Below are positions 51,660 to 63,208 of a stretch of 64,000 nt of DNA, in pieces; position 1 is the first letter of the stretch, and each line of letters begins with the position of its first letter. The notes beneath the pieces were generated by a model. That model did not search any database. It saw only the letters and a list, made by a program, of their open reading frames with translations, and was not told where the DNA came from. Source of the stretch: Ipomoea triloba (Eukaryota > Streptophyta > Magnoliopsida > Solanales > Convolvulaceae); assembly GCF_003576645.1 (NCBI RefSeq), contig NC_044916.1, positions 22,110,878 through 22,174,877 of the forward strand. Direction: 5' to 3'. Both the position numbers and the translations under genes were made by a program.

Positions 51660-52045
51660 CTGCTAAATTAGATGAATTAAAAAACAATTTACCGAATAGT
51701 AAACGACGGCTGCTTCCCTTTTCCACCAGGCAACGCCGACGACGGAGAGATACGGCAGGCTGAGGGTGGCATCCAGTAGAGATGGCGGCGGCGATGCTAG
51801 GCTCCCTGCGGTGGCGAGATAGCTGGAGAAAACGGGTGGAGCTCTGAAGAAACCTTGATAGCGTCGTCTCTCTCTCTCCAATGCTTTGCAGTGGGTAATG
51901 GAAGATTGGAAGCTGAGTAAGATTGGATGAAGAAGCATGATGATGGATCAAATTTTGGGCCCTCCTCACAGAACTTCCGAGATAGAGAGAGACGAGAGAT
52001 GGAGGAAATGAGGCTGCAAAGTGAAATCTTATTCTTCAAGGGCAT
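51660..52045 (-). other. possible captured gene fragment in the Helitron
   Basis: More GC-rich than the surroundings, with three overlapping minus frames of 82-106 residues (the longest upstream one begins MPLKNKISLCSLISSISRLS at 52045). Ser/Leu/Arg-rich N-terminal character could be a transit peptide or a 5' UTR. No family recognised. Confidence 0.3.
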
Positions 52046-52080
52046 TCTTATGTATATATTAATTATTACTCCGTAATTAA

Positions 52081-52081
52081 N

Positions 52082-52132
<51 letters not shown>
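52081..52132. repeat. (TA)n tract with a single N
   Basis: An N at 52081 followed by about 25 TA units. Confidence 0.95.
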
Positions 52133-52135
<3 letters not shown>

Positions 52136-52748
52136 TGTGTAGTATGTATACATGAAACGTACGTATATTAGTATATACTATTTATATAAAATAGTTAAAT
52201 AATTAAATTATAACTAAGGTATTGTATTGCATGGATAATATGTACTACGGAGTATTATATAGAGGTACATTTTATTTATTTTAAAAATTTATATACTTAC
52301 ATGTCATTTTATAATTTTTTTTATTATTTATCATACAAGTTTAGAATTTATAAATGTATATAAATATATATTAGGTTAAAAAATAATTAATTATTTAAGT
52401 ATAAATATAAATTTATAGAGTGAATAATTATTCATTGTATATTTGTGTGATTATTATATTAATATCATTTTTTTCTAAGTTGTATATAATTTATGTATTA
52501 TACGGAATGGTTTTCAAGATATTTGTTAATTTCAACAAATAATGTGAATTATTTTTTTTTCCGGTGTGTTTAGAAAGATGATGAGGACGTGTGGTGTTGA
52601 GGATGAAGACAAGGTTCTAGAGCACCAAATAATGTGGATTATTTAAAGCTTTATATTACAGAAATTACTACGTTTTATATTGCATCTGCCCAAAAAAAAT
52701 TAGTTGAATTCAAAAAATTTAACGAAAAAGAAAATAAAGAATTTAAAA

Positions 52749-52782
<34 letters not shown>
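52749..52782. repeat. (TA)n microsatellite
   Basis: An uninterrupted TA run inside the Helitron. Confidence 0.95.
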
Positions 52783-52785
<3 letters not shown>

Positions 52786-53605
52786 AATTAAAAAAAATAA
52801 ACAATGAATCCACAGTATAATTTACGGTTTTGGAATGAAGAAAAAGAATTTTTTTTAAAAAAAAAAAAAAGGAAGAAAGAAAATGGATGAGGATCACGAT
52901 TGCATGTCGGCACCCACTTCAACCTCATTTATGGCATTTTTCATCTAGCATCATCCTGCTAATTAAATTGGTCTTATTATAATCCATCTATATACACCAT
53001 TACATATAAATTTTACCTTTGGGCCAATGGGCCTTTGGTATAGTTAGAGTGTTCTTTTAATGAGGTAGTTGTAATTCAATCATCTTCTCATTGTCGAGAT
53101 ATAAAGTATTCTTTTGATGGGATAGTTGTAACTAAATATTCGGAACAAGGTGATAGTGGAAGGTATATATACAATTCAAATACTAATGTAGTTTACTAAG
53201 TCCTTAAAAATTTTTAATTTTTAATTTTTTGTATTAAATTTATAATATAGTTTAATTCATTTGATAATTACCCACCTTAAATATTAATTCTTATTTTATT
53301 TGGCAACTAATTGTGTTCATAACTTTATTGTAGGAAATCAACATAATTATTAAATAATTAAATTTTGTAAATGAATAAATCTCATATTTTCTTTTTATAT
53401 ATGAAATTTAATAATATTAATATTTTTAATAACATAACATAGTTAGAATTTTTTAAATATTTAGTCCGTGCATCGCACGGGTAACATACTAGTTTATCTC
53501 AATAAAGAAAATCAATATAATTATGAACACAATATTAATGTTAAGTGGTAGAAATGAATTTAAATATGAGATAAAAATATGATCAAATATGCACTTATCA
53601 ATTTG

Positions 53606-54384
53606 TATTTCTAATTGTTATAGTATAATAATTTTGTGTATAATATTTTTTAATTATTTACTTAAAATATTTATTATTTATTATTATTTCAAATTGTAAT
53701 AGTATAATAATTTTGTGTATAATAATTTTTAATTATTTTCTGTAGTATCTAACGTTTAATAGTTTTTCATGATATTTTTTTTGTTATAATAATATAATAA
53801 ATTAACTTTGAATCGCTAAAAACGGTAAAAAACACATTAACATCACAATAAAATATATAAAAAAAAATTCATTCCATTTCAATCCAATATAACATTCTCA
53901 TGAATACAACTAGAGCGTACATACTCATTGTAAGTATTGATCCGATTCACATATGGAGTAATACATGCATCTTCATTCTAAACAGACAAACAAATAACGA
54001 CTTTTAGTGATAATATTTGACAGTATATATAGAAATAAATAACAATTCAATAATAATGTTTGACAGAATATAATATAGATTAATACAAATGAATTTGGAT
54101 ATATGATAAAATACATTTCATACAAATAATAACTTAAAATACCTCATAATGTCGTTGGCTTTGATTTTGATTATTATTGTAACTAAAAAAATGACTTTGA
54201 TTTTGGTCATTGTAACTAAAAAAATCTTCTATCTAACCATCCATGACTTATAGATTGTGTGATACATATACATAATAGACACATATATATAGAGTCATAT
54301 GAGTTCAGTTAGTATTCTCTGCCGCCCAAATTACCAATAGTTTCATCCCACAAATATCAATGTTGACTAAGAAATTTAATTACA
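53606..54384. other. AT-rich intergenic, no gene seen
   Basis: 53610-53730 carries a short direct duplication (GTTATAGTATAATAATTTTGTG, second copy near 53700). No other feature. Confidence 0.4.
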
Positions 54385-54715
54385 CAAAATATTAGGTATT
54401 GGAATTAGAACTTTCAAAATAAAAAGTTATTGAAATTAGAATATTATTTTAATTAAAATAAAATAAAATAAATAACTATTTAAAAATTGAAAAATAAAAA
54501 TATTTAAAAAAAACACACACAGAGCAACCCCTCGCCGGCGAGGGGTTGCTCTATTTTTGTTTTTGTTTTTTTCTTTTTTAATATTTTTATTTTTAAAATT
54601 TTAAATTGTTTTTTAATTTAATTTAGTTTAAATAATAAAAAAATAATAATATTCATTCCACTCCAATATTTTTTTTTAAACACTAATTCTAACACTTCAG
54701 TTTTTGTGTGATTAA
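54385..54715. mobile_element. foldback element centred on a perfect GC-rich palindrome
   Basis: The centre, 54521-54552, is a perfect 32-bp palindrome: AGAGCAACCCCTCGCC followed by its reverse complement. AT-rich arms extend about 140 bp on each side and still pair imperfectly (TAATTACACAAAATATTAGG with its counterpart near 54705). It would extrude as a stable hairpin. Probably a MITE; no target duplication was resolved. Confidence 0.7.
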
Positions 54716-54789
54716 TAGCAATAAGGGTGTAAATAGTTTACACCACCTATAAAGTTATTAAAATTTACAATCTTTTGTGAATTTTAGGG

Positions 54790-55007
54790 GACGTTTGGTT
54801 CGGGTCATCTGAGATTACCTAGGTAATCTGAGTCTGGTAATGTTATATTACCTTGTTTGTTTCAAGTTATGAGATTACCTGGTAATGTTACATTACCTCA
54901 AAGCTGATGTTGCGGTAATGTTTCAAGATAATGTGATTACCCCCGTTTTTTTAGGTAATCTAAGATTACCTTGGATTATTCCAACTTTGCCCTTGTTAAC
55001 TAATCCT

Positions 55008-55052
<45 letters not shown>

Positions 55053-55069
55053 TAATAATAATAATAATA

Positions 55070-55106
<37 letters not shown>

Positions 55107-55256
55107 AACACAATAACATATATAAAATAAATATATGTTTATATAATCAAATATACATGTGTGTATATTTATATATTTATTTTTTTAATATTAAGCATCA
55201 ATACATTCATACAATAAATATAAAAATACATACAATAAAGGCACACAAATAAATAA

Positions 55257-55308
<52 letters not shown>

Positions 55309-55500
55309 NATATATATATATATATATATAAGGACATTATAGTAAATTGTCCCATATAACCTAAAATATAACCCTTAACCAAACAAAGTAATATTATATT
55401 CCACAATCCAAACCAAACACATAAGGTAATCTTACATTCCCAAAATCTCACATTACCTTCCTAGAGGTAATCCTATTACCTGGGGTAATCCAAGATTCCT
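54790..55500. mobile_element. MITE rich in GGTAATC/GATTACC, with (AAT)n and (TA)n inside
   Basis: GTTTGGTTCGGGTCATCTGAGATTACCTAGGTAATC at the left; near-inverted sequence (GAGGTAATCCTATTACCTGGGGTAATCC) at the right. The centre carries an (AAT)n tract (55010-55103) and (TA)n with one N (55309). Ends are not exact. Confidence 0.5.
55259..55331. repeat. (TA)n tract with a single N at 55309
   Basis: TA repeats on both sides of one undetermined base. Confidence 0.95.
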
Positions 55501-55559
55501 TAAGGTTATTTACACCTAAGGTGGTAGAAATAGTAACACCATTTATAAATAACTTTTAT

Positions 55560-57261
55560 TACATGTATTCCCAAATTTTATTCTTTTTGATGTGACAGAC
55601 AATGATAGACTATTGTTATTATGTGTGTCTCAAGAAAAATGTCTACATAAAAAAAATTTAAGAGTAAGAGTAAAATTTGGGGGTAAAACGTGGGAGTCCA
55701 TGTAGTAATTTTCTTTTGTAAACCAAAATGGCATACTTGAATTTATTTTGAAAATATACTTCCTACTCAGTCTGAATTAATGATTAAAACTCCTTATTCG
55801 TTCTTTATCATTCAACTACATAAGAGCATTCATATCAGTGAGAAATTTTACACAATTTTTTTAGATGTTTCTAAGGTAGAGGAGAGAGCGAGGCTGTTGC
55901 TTTGCTTTTCTTTCTCAATTAATGGGCACCATAAAAATTTTACTCTTGCAAGAATAAAAAGCTCCAAAAAATTTCCTCCCACATCAACAAAAAACCAACC
56001 CTCTTTTCTTAGTACTGTCAAAAAACTCACCAAAATTCATTAGTGTGGTTGATCTAAGCCCCCTCAGCTACATATGCTAATCTGTCACTAACTATTCCAT
56101 TTTTAAAGAATTAATATCTATTTTTTTAAATTTTTATACGAAAGAATTATCAAAATAAGTATTTCACAACTAAATATCATTAAAGATTCAATATTGTATT
56201 TTGATTATAACCTTTTATAATATATAAATATAAATATCTTAGCTATTAAATATGAAATATTACATTCATATAATATATTAATATATAAATATATGGAAAA
56301 AAGAAGAAGATAGATTTGGTTTACAAGCTACCATACTAAATATTAAGATATATTCGAATTAGGTGTGATACAATATTTGAGAATTCTCTTCAGTATTTGA
56401 CATGTTGAAATTTTACCTCGTGTGGATGGATAGCTCAGTTAATCCAACAAGGTGTTGCTCTAGAAACTATGTGGGGACTCATATCTCATAACTTGCCCAA
56501 AAATGGAACCTCTTTGTGCACAAAGTGTACAATAACCAATAGGGGCGGAAATTTGCGGCGACTCGTAGTTTACCTGTTAAACGCCTAAATTAAGATAATG
56601 TATCAAACAAAATTATAAAATATTTATTTGTTTGCATATTAAGTTCAATTAAAAATAGAACCCTAATTTTTTTTTGAAATAATAGAACCCTAATTAACAC
56701 ATCTTTTATCCTAATTAAATATTTAACTATAGATATCAACCAACAACGAAATTTTTAAAGTGTTGCTTTAAGTAATCACTTAATCAAAACCCAATTTAGA
56801 ACTATAATAATCAACTTCCTATAATTGCATCAATATAAAATTGCTAAACACAAAGAACCATTGCAAATAACTCAATATCAAAAAATCAAAATAGTATATA
56901 ACTCTGATCTAATCGATCTATTAAAATTTAAAAGAAACATATATGTTGATGAAACCGGGAAAAGAGAGACTAACACAAACTTATTATTATTTAAATAAAA
57001 TAAATAGATATACATACAAAAATGTTCAAGACAAATATCTGCTAAATAATAGTACATGCTCAGTGGTTATGAACAACATTGAAATCAAACTAATTTAATA
57101 ACCATCTTTATAAATTCATAATTTCTAGAGGGATTCAGGTCTGGTAAACTTTTGAGGTTGGGTAGACTCTTCCTTCAATCATGGCACTAGATATAATTTC
57201 CCTTCGAATAAAGAATAATCCAAAAAATATTAAAAATATGAAATTGAAACCGCTTGTAGTA
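55560..57261. other. intergenic, no gene seen
   Basis: AT-rich. At 56427-56442 GGATAGCTCAGTTAATCC is A-box-like, with a poor B box near 56480, so a decayed SINE may be present. A plus frame at 55780-56043 has no recognisable content. Confidence 0.35.
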
Positions 57262-58094
57262 ATTGTGTCCAGGGCCGTTCCAATAAAAAATGTGGTCCTG
57301 TGCAATATTTTAAATTGGGCCCCTTTCACAAGACCCTTTCACAAAAATATCTATTAATCTAGAATCAAGGACATCCCAATTTCTTGGATATGATACCTAT
57401 CATCGTTTGTAACACCCCAATTTTCACGTCTCGGATTTATTACAAAATCCCAATAATACATTGCGGAAGCTTGTACATCTAACCGGCAGAAAACTGGGTG
57501 TTACCGCCACACCTAGAGAGAATTCTATCACCTCTTTGACAAACTCCACTCTAAGTGCACAGGCTAAACTTACAACCTCAAATAACCATATCAACATCCA
57601 AATATGTACATATGGAAATAATTCTTCCAGGGTGTCTATTCTAGGATAGAGTAGTCCTCAACCTCGACTTCCATCCTATTCAGAGCTCATCGGGTTTCAG
57701 GAGCCCACACTAGACAACATCTATAAACACATCGAAGTGTAGTTAGCGCGACGGCTAAGTAAGGAAATCCATTGTCGCTCAAAAGTAAACAAAGGTTTCG
57801 AAAAACATAATTCTCAGAAAACTGTAGCTTTACCCATAAGTTGAAAATCTACCTGCAATCAGATTATCAACAAAAGAAAGTATAGTAGAGTATATGAGTG
57901 ACATCAACATATAATACTTTCATTTCTGATAATTTCCATCATTTAACTCAAAATAGAGAGTTCACAACACACACACTTTACTGTCCAAGACTCGTGACAT
58001 TTTATTCTTCGACATAGTTACGGAGTAACTATGTTTTCATAGTTAGTAAAATTTACTTAGTTTCCCCATGGATAAGTGTATGGTAATCTCGGAA

Positions 58095-58645
58095 TATTTT
58101 CAAGAACCTCGGGCCGCGGCACTCATGCCTCCCGCAGGTCAAACATTTCAACAACTTCCGGGCCCCGGCTCACAAGCCTCCCGTAAAGTCAAACATCTCA
58201 ATAACTTCCGGGCCACGGCTCACAAGCCTCCCGTAAAGTCAAACATCTCAGTAACTTCGGGGCCACGGCTCACAAGCCTCCCGCGAAGTCAAACATCTCA
58301 ATAACTTCCGGGCCACGGCTCACAAGCCTCCCGTAAAGTCAAACATCTCAGTAACTTCGGGGCCACGGCTCACAAGCCTCCCGCGAAGTCAAAAATCTCA
58401 ATAACTTCCGGGCCACGGCTCACAAGCCTCCCGTAAAGTCAAACATCTCAGTAACTTCGGGGTCATGGCTCACAAGCCTCCCGCGAAGTCAAACATCTCA
58501 ATAACTTCCGGGCCACGGCTCACAAGCCTCCCGCAAAGTCAAACATTTCAATAACTTCCGGGCCACGGCTCAAAAGCCTCCCGTAAAGTCAAACATCTCA
58601 ACAACTTCCGGGCCCCGGCTCACAAGCCTCCCGCAAGTCGTACGT
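58095..58645. repeat. 50-bp minisatellite, about 11 copies
   Basis: CACAAGCCTCCCG recurs at 58171, 58221, 58271, 58321, 58371, 58421, 58471, 58521, 58571 and 58621, exactly every 50 bp, plus a diverged first copy near 58121. Units alternate between CCGTAAAGTC and CCGCGAAGTC forms, suggesting a 100-bp higher-order unit. The strict period and lack of unique spacers rule out CRISPR. Confidence 0.97.
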
Positions 58646-58964
58646 CTCAACAACATTATCCAGAACTAAGGTTTTCAAAACATTCTTTCTTTCCTTGAGT
58701 TTAATTAGTATTTTACACATGATGTCTCAAAACAATTATTCTTATCCAAATATGTTTCCAAAATACTCATGTTTGCCAATGGCTTTTCACCATAAATTCC
58801 CAAGTGACAAGGGACACACTTGTTTCTTAAAAACACGTTTTTTCTCCAAATTGATGAACATAATTTACAAAATAATATTTGAACTTTCAAAAAAATTGAC
58901 TCGGTTGCCCGTAGGCCTTCCAAACATCATAACATTCAGGAGCAAAAGCATCGGAAGAAAGTTC

Positions 58965-59190
58965 GGTCGAAAACGGATCCGCGTCGCGCAGACTCGCGGA
59001 TCCGCAGCATCGGACGCACGGCGGACGTGTGCGTCCGGGCCGCATCCGCTCGTTCGGCAGTGACGCCGAAATTCTGGGCGCCCACGGACGCGCAGCGGAC
59101 GCGCGTCCGGCCTTTCGGCCGTGACGCCGAAACTTCGGATACCGATGGACGCGCGTCCACGGTCGCGTCCATCCGGATCTGCCAACTTCG
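58965..59190. repeat. CpG-rich duplicated block in the LTR
   Basis: A local GC peak full of GACGCGCGTCCG and GGATCCG palindromes. GGCAGTGACGCCGAAATTCTGG and GGCCGTGACGCCGAAACTTCGG are two copies about 70 bp apart. In a genome where CpG decays quickly in methylated repeats, this density is unusual. Confidence 0.8.
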
Positions 59191-61605
59191 GGCAGCAAAA
59201 ACTGGGTTGTAACGCCTCGATTTTCCAGTAATTTCACAAGTATAAGCTTATATGGGCATAAATACAACATATACATGCATAAATTAGCCATGAACATGTA
59301 TACAAAAATTACCAAAAATCAAGGTGTAGTTTCTTGAGCCAACTAGTAGATCCATAAGCTTAACACATGATTTTCACATAAAATTCCTAATTTCATAATT
59401 TACTAGCATTTGTTCACATTCAAGTGACTAAACCAACTTAAGGGATTCCTTACCTCCCAAGTAGATTTTTAAGACCGTAGAAAGATGGTGACCTACTCCT
59501 CCAAACTTTTCACCGAAGATCCTAAACAAAAATCACCATAATAACAACATTTTCATGAATCCTTAGCTTAAACTTAAGTTCTAGGAAGGATTCTAGCCAT
59601 ATTAACCGAATAAACCAAAGTTTTACCTATTATGGAGGCACTTGTGTTGAAGAAAATAGCTATGGAGTTCTTGGATCTCAAAGATGAAGATGATATTTTC
59701 CTTCTCCCTTTTTCCTTCTCTAATTTTCGAAAATGGTAGGGGTGGGGAAGACTTGGAGATCAATTTTCTTACCTAGCTTATCCCATACTCTTCCCATTTA
59801 ATTAATTATTTATTACCATGTGGTAAATAAATGTGACACTTGTCACAATCCCATGGTATGCCTTGCAGAGTAAGTTTGCTTTGCTAGTTAGGGATTAAAT
59901 CAGATAAAAGTTCGGAGGAATATAACTTAATAGGGGAAAATTTTAATACCAAAATTATTCTAAAAATAATCCCGTCATTAACCACTAAAATTGGGAATTT
60001 TCCGGTATCTCGCGAAGTACAGTGGTACGAAGGTTCGTAATAAATTTCACTCTTGCAGTTCGTCTAATTTCCACTGAACTGAGTAGGAAGTTCACGCTTA
60101 ATCGTATCATGCTTAATAATCCATCTCCTAGGGAAATTCGAACTGTATATACGTCCTTAAAAATTTTACGGTTCGTGACCGGTACGTAGATCGCAGCTTT
60201 TTAATAACTAGTCTCACTTATAAAAATCCTTCTGAAGTACCGAGAGATCATCTCATAAATGTCATAGTCTAAAAAAAATATTTTTCGAACCATAAACTTA
60301 TCAGAATAGACGAGGGGTTACATCGTTGTGCGCACTATCCCAATCTCACAATCATCTTGACCTTCTATATGATGATTAGTATCTAACAATTTTTCTTTGG
60401 CATCGATCTTTTTGCACATCTATTTGAGTTTCTTTTGTAATGGATTTTTCAAGAGCTCCCTTTTGATATTGAATTAGTTGGTCAATTCTTCTTTTCTTTT
60501 TACGCTTTTCAAACCCAGACGAATATTTTCTAGAAGAGATAATTATAAAACCCTAAAGAAAAAATAAAAATTTATTTAGAAACTCTATAAACAAATAATT
60601 AATCAAGAAACAAATTCTTGAATATATTATTCTGAAATAAGAATTATTAAGTCAGGTAAATAAAACAATAAACAAAAATTGTGAAATATTTAGTAATTTT
60701 AATTACATGTTAAGAGAATTGAAAAACATGAAAATTTGTGACTTTGTACGATCAAGAAGAATTCTTCAATCCTATCGAACTGAGTCTGTCGTCTCACTCG
60801 TATGTGATCTGTCGGTAGTTTATTTGTGAGATTTTTGTAAATAAGCATTAAGCAACAATTTCGGTAATGACTAATGCTTAATGTTATTGGAATCAAGCTA
60901 ATAATCTAATATATATATATATATAATATAAACACATAGGTTGAAGGAAAAGGGTTATATAATGGGAGTAATGGACTAATGGCGCAGAACTGCAGAAGAA
61001 AACTGAGGAAAAGATATGCCTAATACTATTTATATAATGTATATATAAGTACATAGAATTCCGTAAACATAAAGGAAAAAGATTCCTATTATGATATATT
61101 AATATTTGTAGGATTTGATTTGTTGCAGACTTCTTGCGCAATTCCAGTTATATACGAACTACTATATATCAATTAATTTTTTTTTTGAAATAGGGGGCCC
61201 TGTGCGCCGGCCCTGGGCTGCCCAGGGCCGACCCTGATTGTGTCTATCATGTTCCATACACCCATTCAAGGTAACTCGAAGCAAAGAGGCAAATCAAAGA
61301 TACTATTGCAAAACAAACACAATAATGAAGTAGATAAGTACTCAAAAAAAAATGAAGTAGATAAAATTTTGCTTCGCTAATCGTCAAGATAATTGAAGCA
61401 TGTGCTCCATCCAACTAAAAACCTAAACTTATAGTTGGACTGCACATTTATGTTTATATTATATTGGTTATATTATACTTATGCTCACAAAGATGTCTTT
61501 GAATTGTCTTCCTAGCTATATTGAAACGGAGGGTTGACTAGACTCCACAGTATGCGAGCCCTTTAAAGTTGATAATCTAAAGACAGCATCCTAACTTCTA
61601 TCCAC

Positions 61606-61770
61606 TTTGTAAAGCGATCAGCGAACGGTGTTGCTCATGCTATAGCTAGGCAAGCCGTTTCTAGTACTGGTTGCTCCGAGTGGCTTTCTGTTTCGCCACC
61701 TTTTCTTTGTAATGCTTTGTTTTCGGACTTGAATTAATGTTATGTTTTATTCTAAAAAAAAAAAAAAAAA
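61606..61770 (+). mobile_element. 5'-truncated LINE (L1) 3' end with poly(A) and 13-bp target duplication
   Basis: The frame from 61606 reads FVKRSANGVAHAIARQA...EWLSVSPPFLCNALFSDLN and a stop, which is the C-terminal end of the RNase H domain of plant L1-type LINEs. A short 3' UTR and a run of about 17 A follow. AACTTCTATCCAC flanks it (61593-61605; 61770-61782). Only 165 bp were inserted, an extreme 5' truncation typical of target-primed reverse transcription. Confidence 0.93.
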
Positions 61771-62149
61771 ACTTCTATCCACACACCTTAATTGTATAAT
61801 ATACGATAACATAATGCCCTATACACACTAGGAAAATTGGATACATTATGAAAAAAAATTTAAAAAAACCACCATATATGGTAGGTGATAAAAAATTCCG
61901 ACCAAAATTAAGATGCCCGCCGCACATGTAGCGCAGGTGGCGTGAAAAACAACCTTGCATATACTATGCCCGAGCCACAATTTTGCCATTGTAGGTCTTT
62001 AGCTAGAAGAGATATGCAAATTTATTGAATAAAGAGAATCCCTACAAATTTTGAATGATGTGTAGAAGAAGCCAACCCTAATCAAACTTAATTAAGTAAA
62101 TTATATATTTTTTATAATTTAATTAAGTCAATAAAATATTTGTCAAAAA

Positions 62150-62255
62150 CCTTGTGGTTTAATGGCACCCGGTTGCACCCCACATGAGAGGGGGTGAGTT
62201 CGAGTCTTGGTGGAGGCAATATTGGCATGCGCCTCTCACAGTGCTAGAGACTTAA
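62150..62255 (+). mobile_element. SINE copy, 3' end lost
   Basis: AACCTTGTGGTTTAATGGC (A box) and GAGTTCGAGTCTTGGTGG (B box) match the SINE at 3462. The body stops at 62255, exactly where a Helitron-like terminus begins. Confidence 0.75.
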
Positions 62256-63122
62256 CTAGTTTTTCATGTGCGTTGCGCGAAATATACATTTTAAATCATT
62301 ATTGAGTTATTCGAATATTTTCTTTGTCAATAAATCCCCCCCAAGTAGTTAATATGATTGGTTTCAAATTATTTGTTAAAATTTTTTTCTATGTTATTAA
62401 TAGAATACTTGGTAAATAAATATATAGCATCTTTTTGTATTATAATTAACTTTGATACAGATCAGAGTATTTAATTACAACATAGTGTAAAAAAGACAAT
62501 GAATAATGTAGTGAATATAATTAATTAATAAATTTGAAGATAAAGAATCTTTGCATTGTACAAAAATAAAGACAATATAACTAATAAAATTATATTTCTT
62601 TTTTAATTTTTTGATAATTAATAATTTTTATTATAGAAAATAGATACAATATAACTAATGAAATTCTATCTTTTTAAATTTCTTGATAATTAATTTTTAA
62701 ATGCATGTGTATTTTTTTTATAACAACTACGGAGTAATTTATTTAATATAATTTAATAAGAGTAATAGGGTGTATACTTACTTTTCAATAATATATTATA
62801 ACATATTCGTAGTATATATTTCACAATTATGTCAACTATGATTAGAATAAGGTTCAAACCTAAGACATTTCTTATAGATATTAATAGGTAAGTTAAAAGC
62901 TAACGGAATATTCTGTTACTAAAGTTTGTACTAACGGAATGTGAGGTTATTTAAGGGAAGAAAATAATATAATATAGGGTAAAGACAGAAAATCATAAAA
63001 AATTATTAAAATCAAAATAATGTGAACTATTTATTTAAGTAAAAATTACCACCAACATTTTTTTTTTCCGTTAAAGCCGCCCTAACTTTATTGACTTTTA
63101 TTAAAATTGTATATATTGTATA

Positions 63123-63208
<86 letters not shown>

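Larger units (their letters stand above)
49481..53492 (+). mobile_element. Helitron, 4012 bp, both ends and empty site visible
   Basis: Starts TCTCTATATTATATATTAAAG and ends with the hairpin CCGTGC-ATC-GCACGG (53466-53480), then GTAACATACTAG. It lies between A and T with no target duplication, as Helitrons do. The other arm of the host element (47590-47640, reversed) reads TTTGCAATTA then TTTATCTCAA, the uninterrupted target, so both ends are fixed to the base. No Rep/helicase frame survives; it carries an RPA-like exon fragment, purine-rich duplications and several (TA)n tracts, so it is non-autonomous. Confidence 0.93.
47506..53600. mobile_element. element with inverted LTR-like ends and 5-bp target duplication, interrupted by a Helitron
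   Basis: The left end TGATAAGTGCATATTT is matched by the inverted right end (GCACTTATCA at 53591-53600). ATTTG flanks both sides (47501-47505; 53601-53605). The arms are inverted copies for about 450 bp: left 47506-47965, right 49135-49480 plus 53493-53600. TG...CA ends, a 5-bp duplication and an LTR-like right boundary at about 48784 (TGGATCGATAACCCCGGAATAC...) suggest two LTRs of one family lying in opposite orientation. Without the Helitron the element is about 2.08 kb. There is no coding region. Confidence 0.75.
57408..60322. mobile_element. solo LTR (2.9 kb) nested in the hAT element
   Basis: Starts TGTAACACCCCAATTTTC and ends GAGGGGTTACA. The 5-mer TCGTT flanks it (57403-57407; 60323-60327). 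There is no gag, pol or primer site. Very long LTRs with TGTAACACCCC-type ends are known in plant chromoviruses (Tekay/Del). It includes a 50-bp minisatellite and a CpG-rich block. A similar start motif (TGTAACGCCTCGATTTTCC) recurs at 59210, so an internal duplication or a compact element cannot be excluded. Confidence 0.85.
57270..61236 (-). mobile_element. hAT element with 8-bp target duplication, split by a solo LTR
   Basis: Ends are CAGGGCCGTTCC (left) and GGGCCGACCCTG (right); ATTGTGTC flanks both sides (57262-57269; 61237-61244). Minus-strand coding remains: about 60540-60385 reads FEKRKKKRRIDQLIQYQKGALEKSI, the N-terminus of a TTF-zinc-finger hAT transposase, and 57402-57330 continues it in decayed form after the LTR insertion. 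Subtracting the LTR and one duplication leaves about 1.05 kb, so it was already deleted and non-autonomous. Confidence 0.9.

Noticed and set aside
58095..58645. Array with regular spacing, considered as CRISPR-like
   Set aside because: Plant nuclear context, 50-bp units repeat in full with no unique spacers, and it lies inside an LTR.
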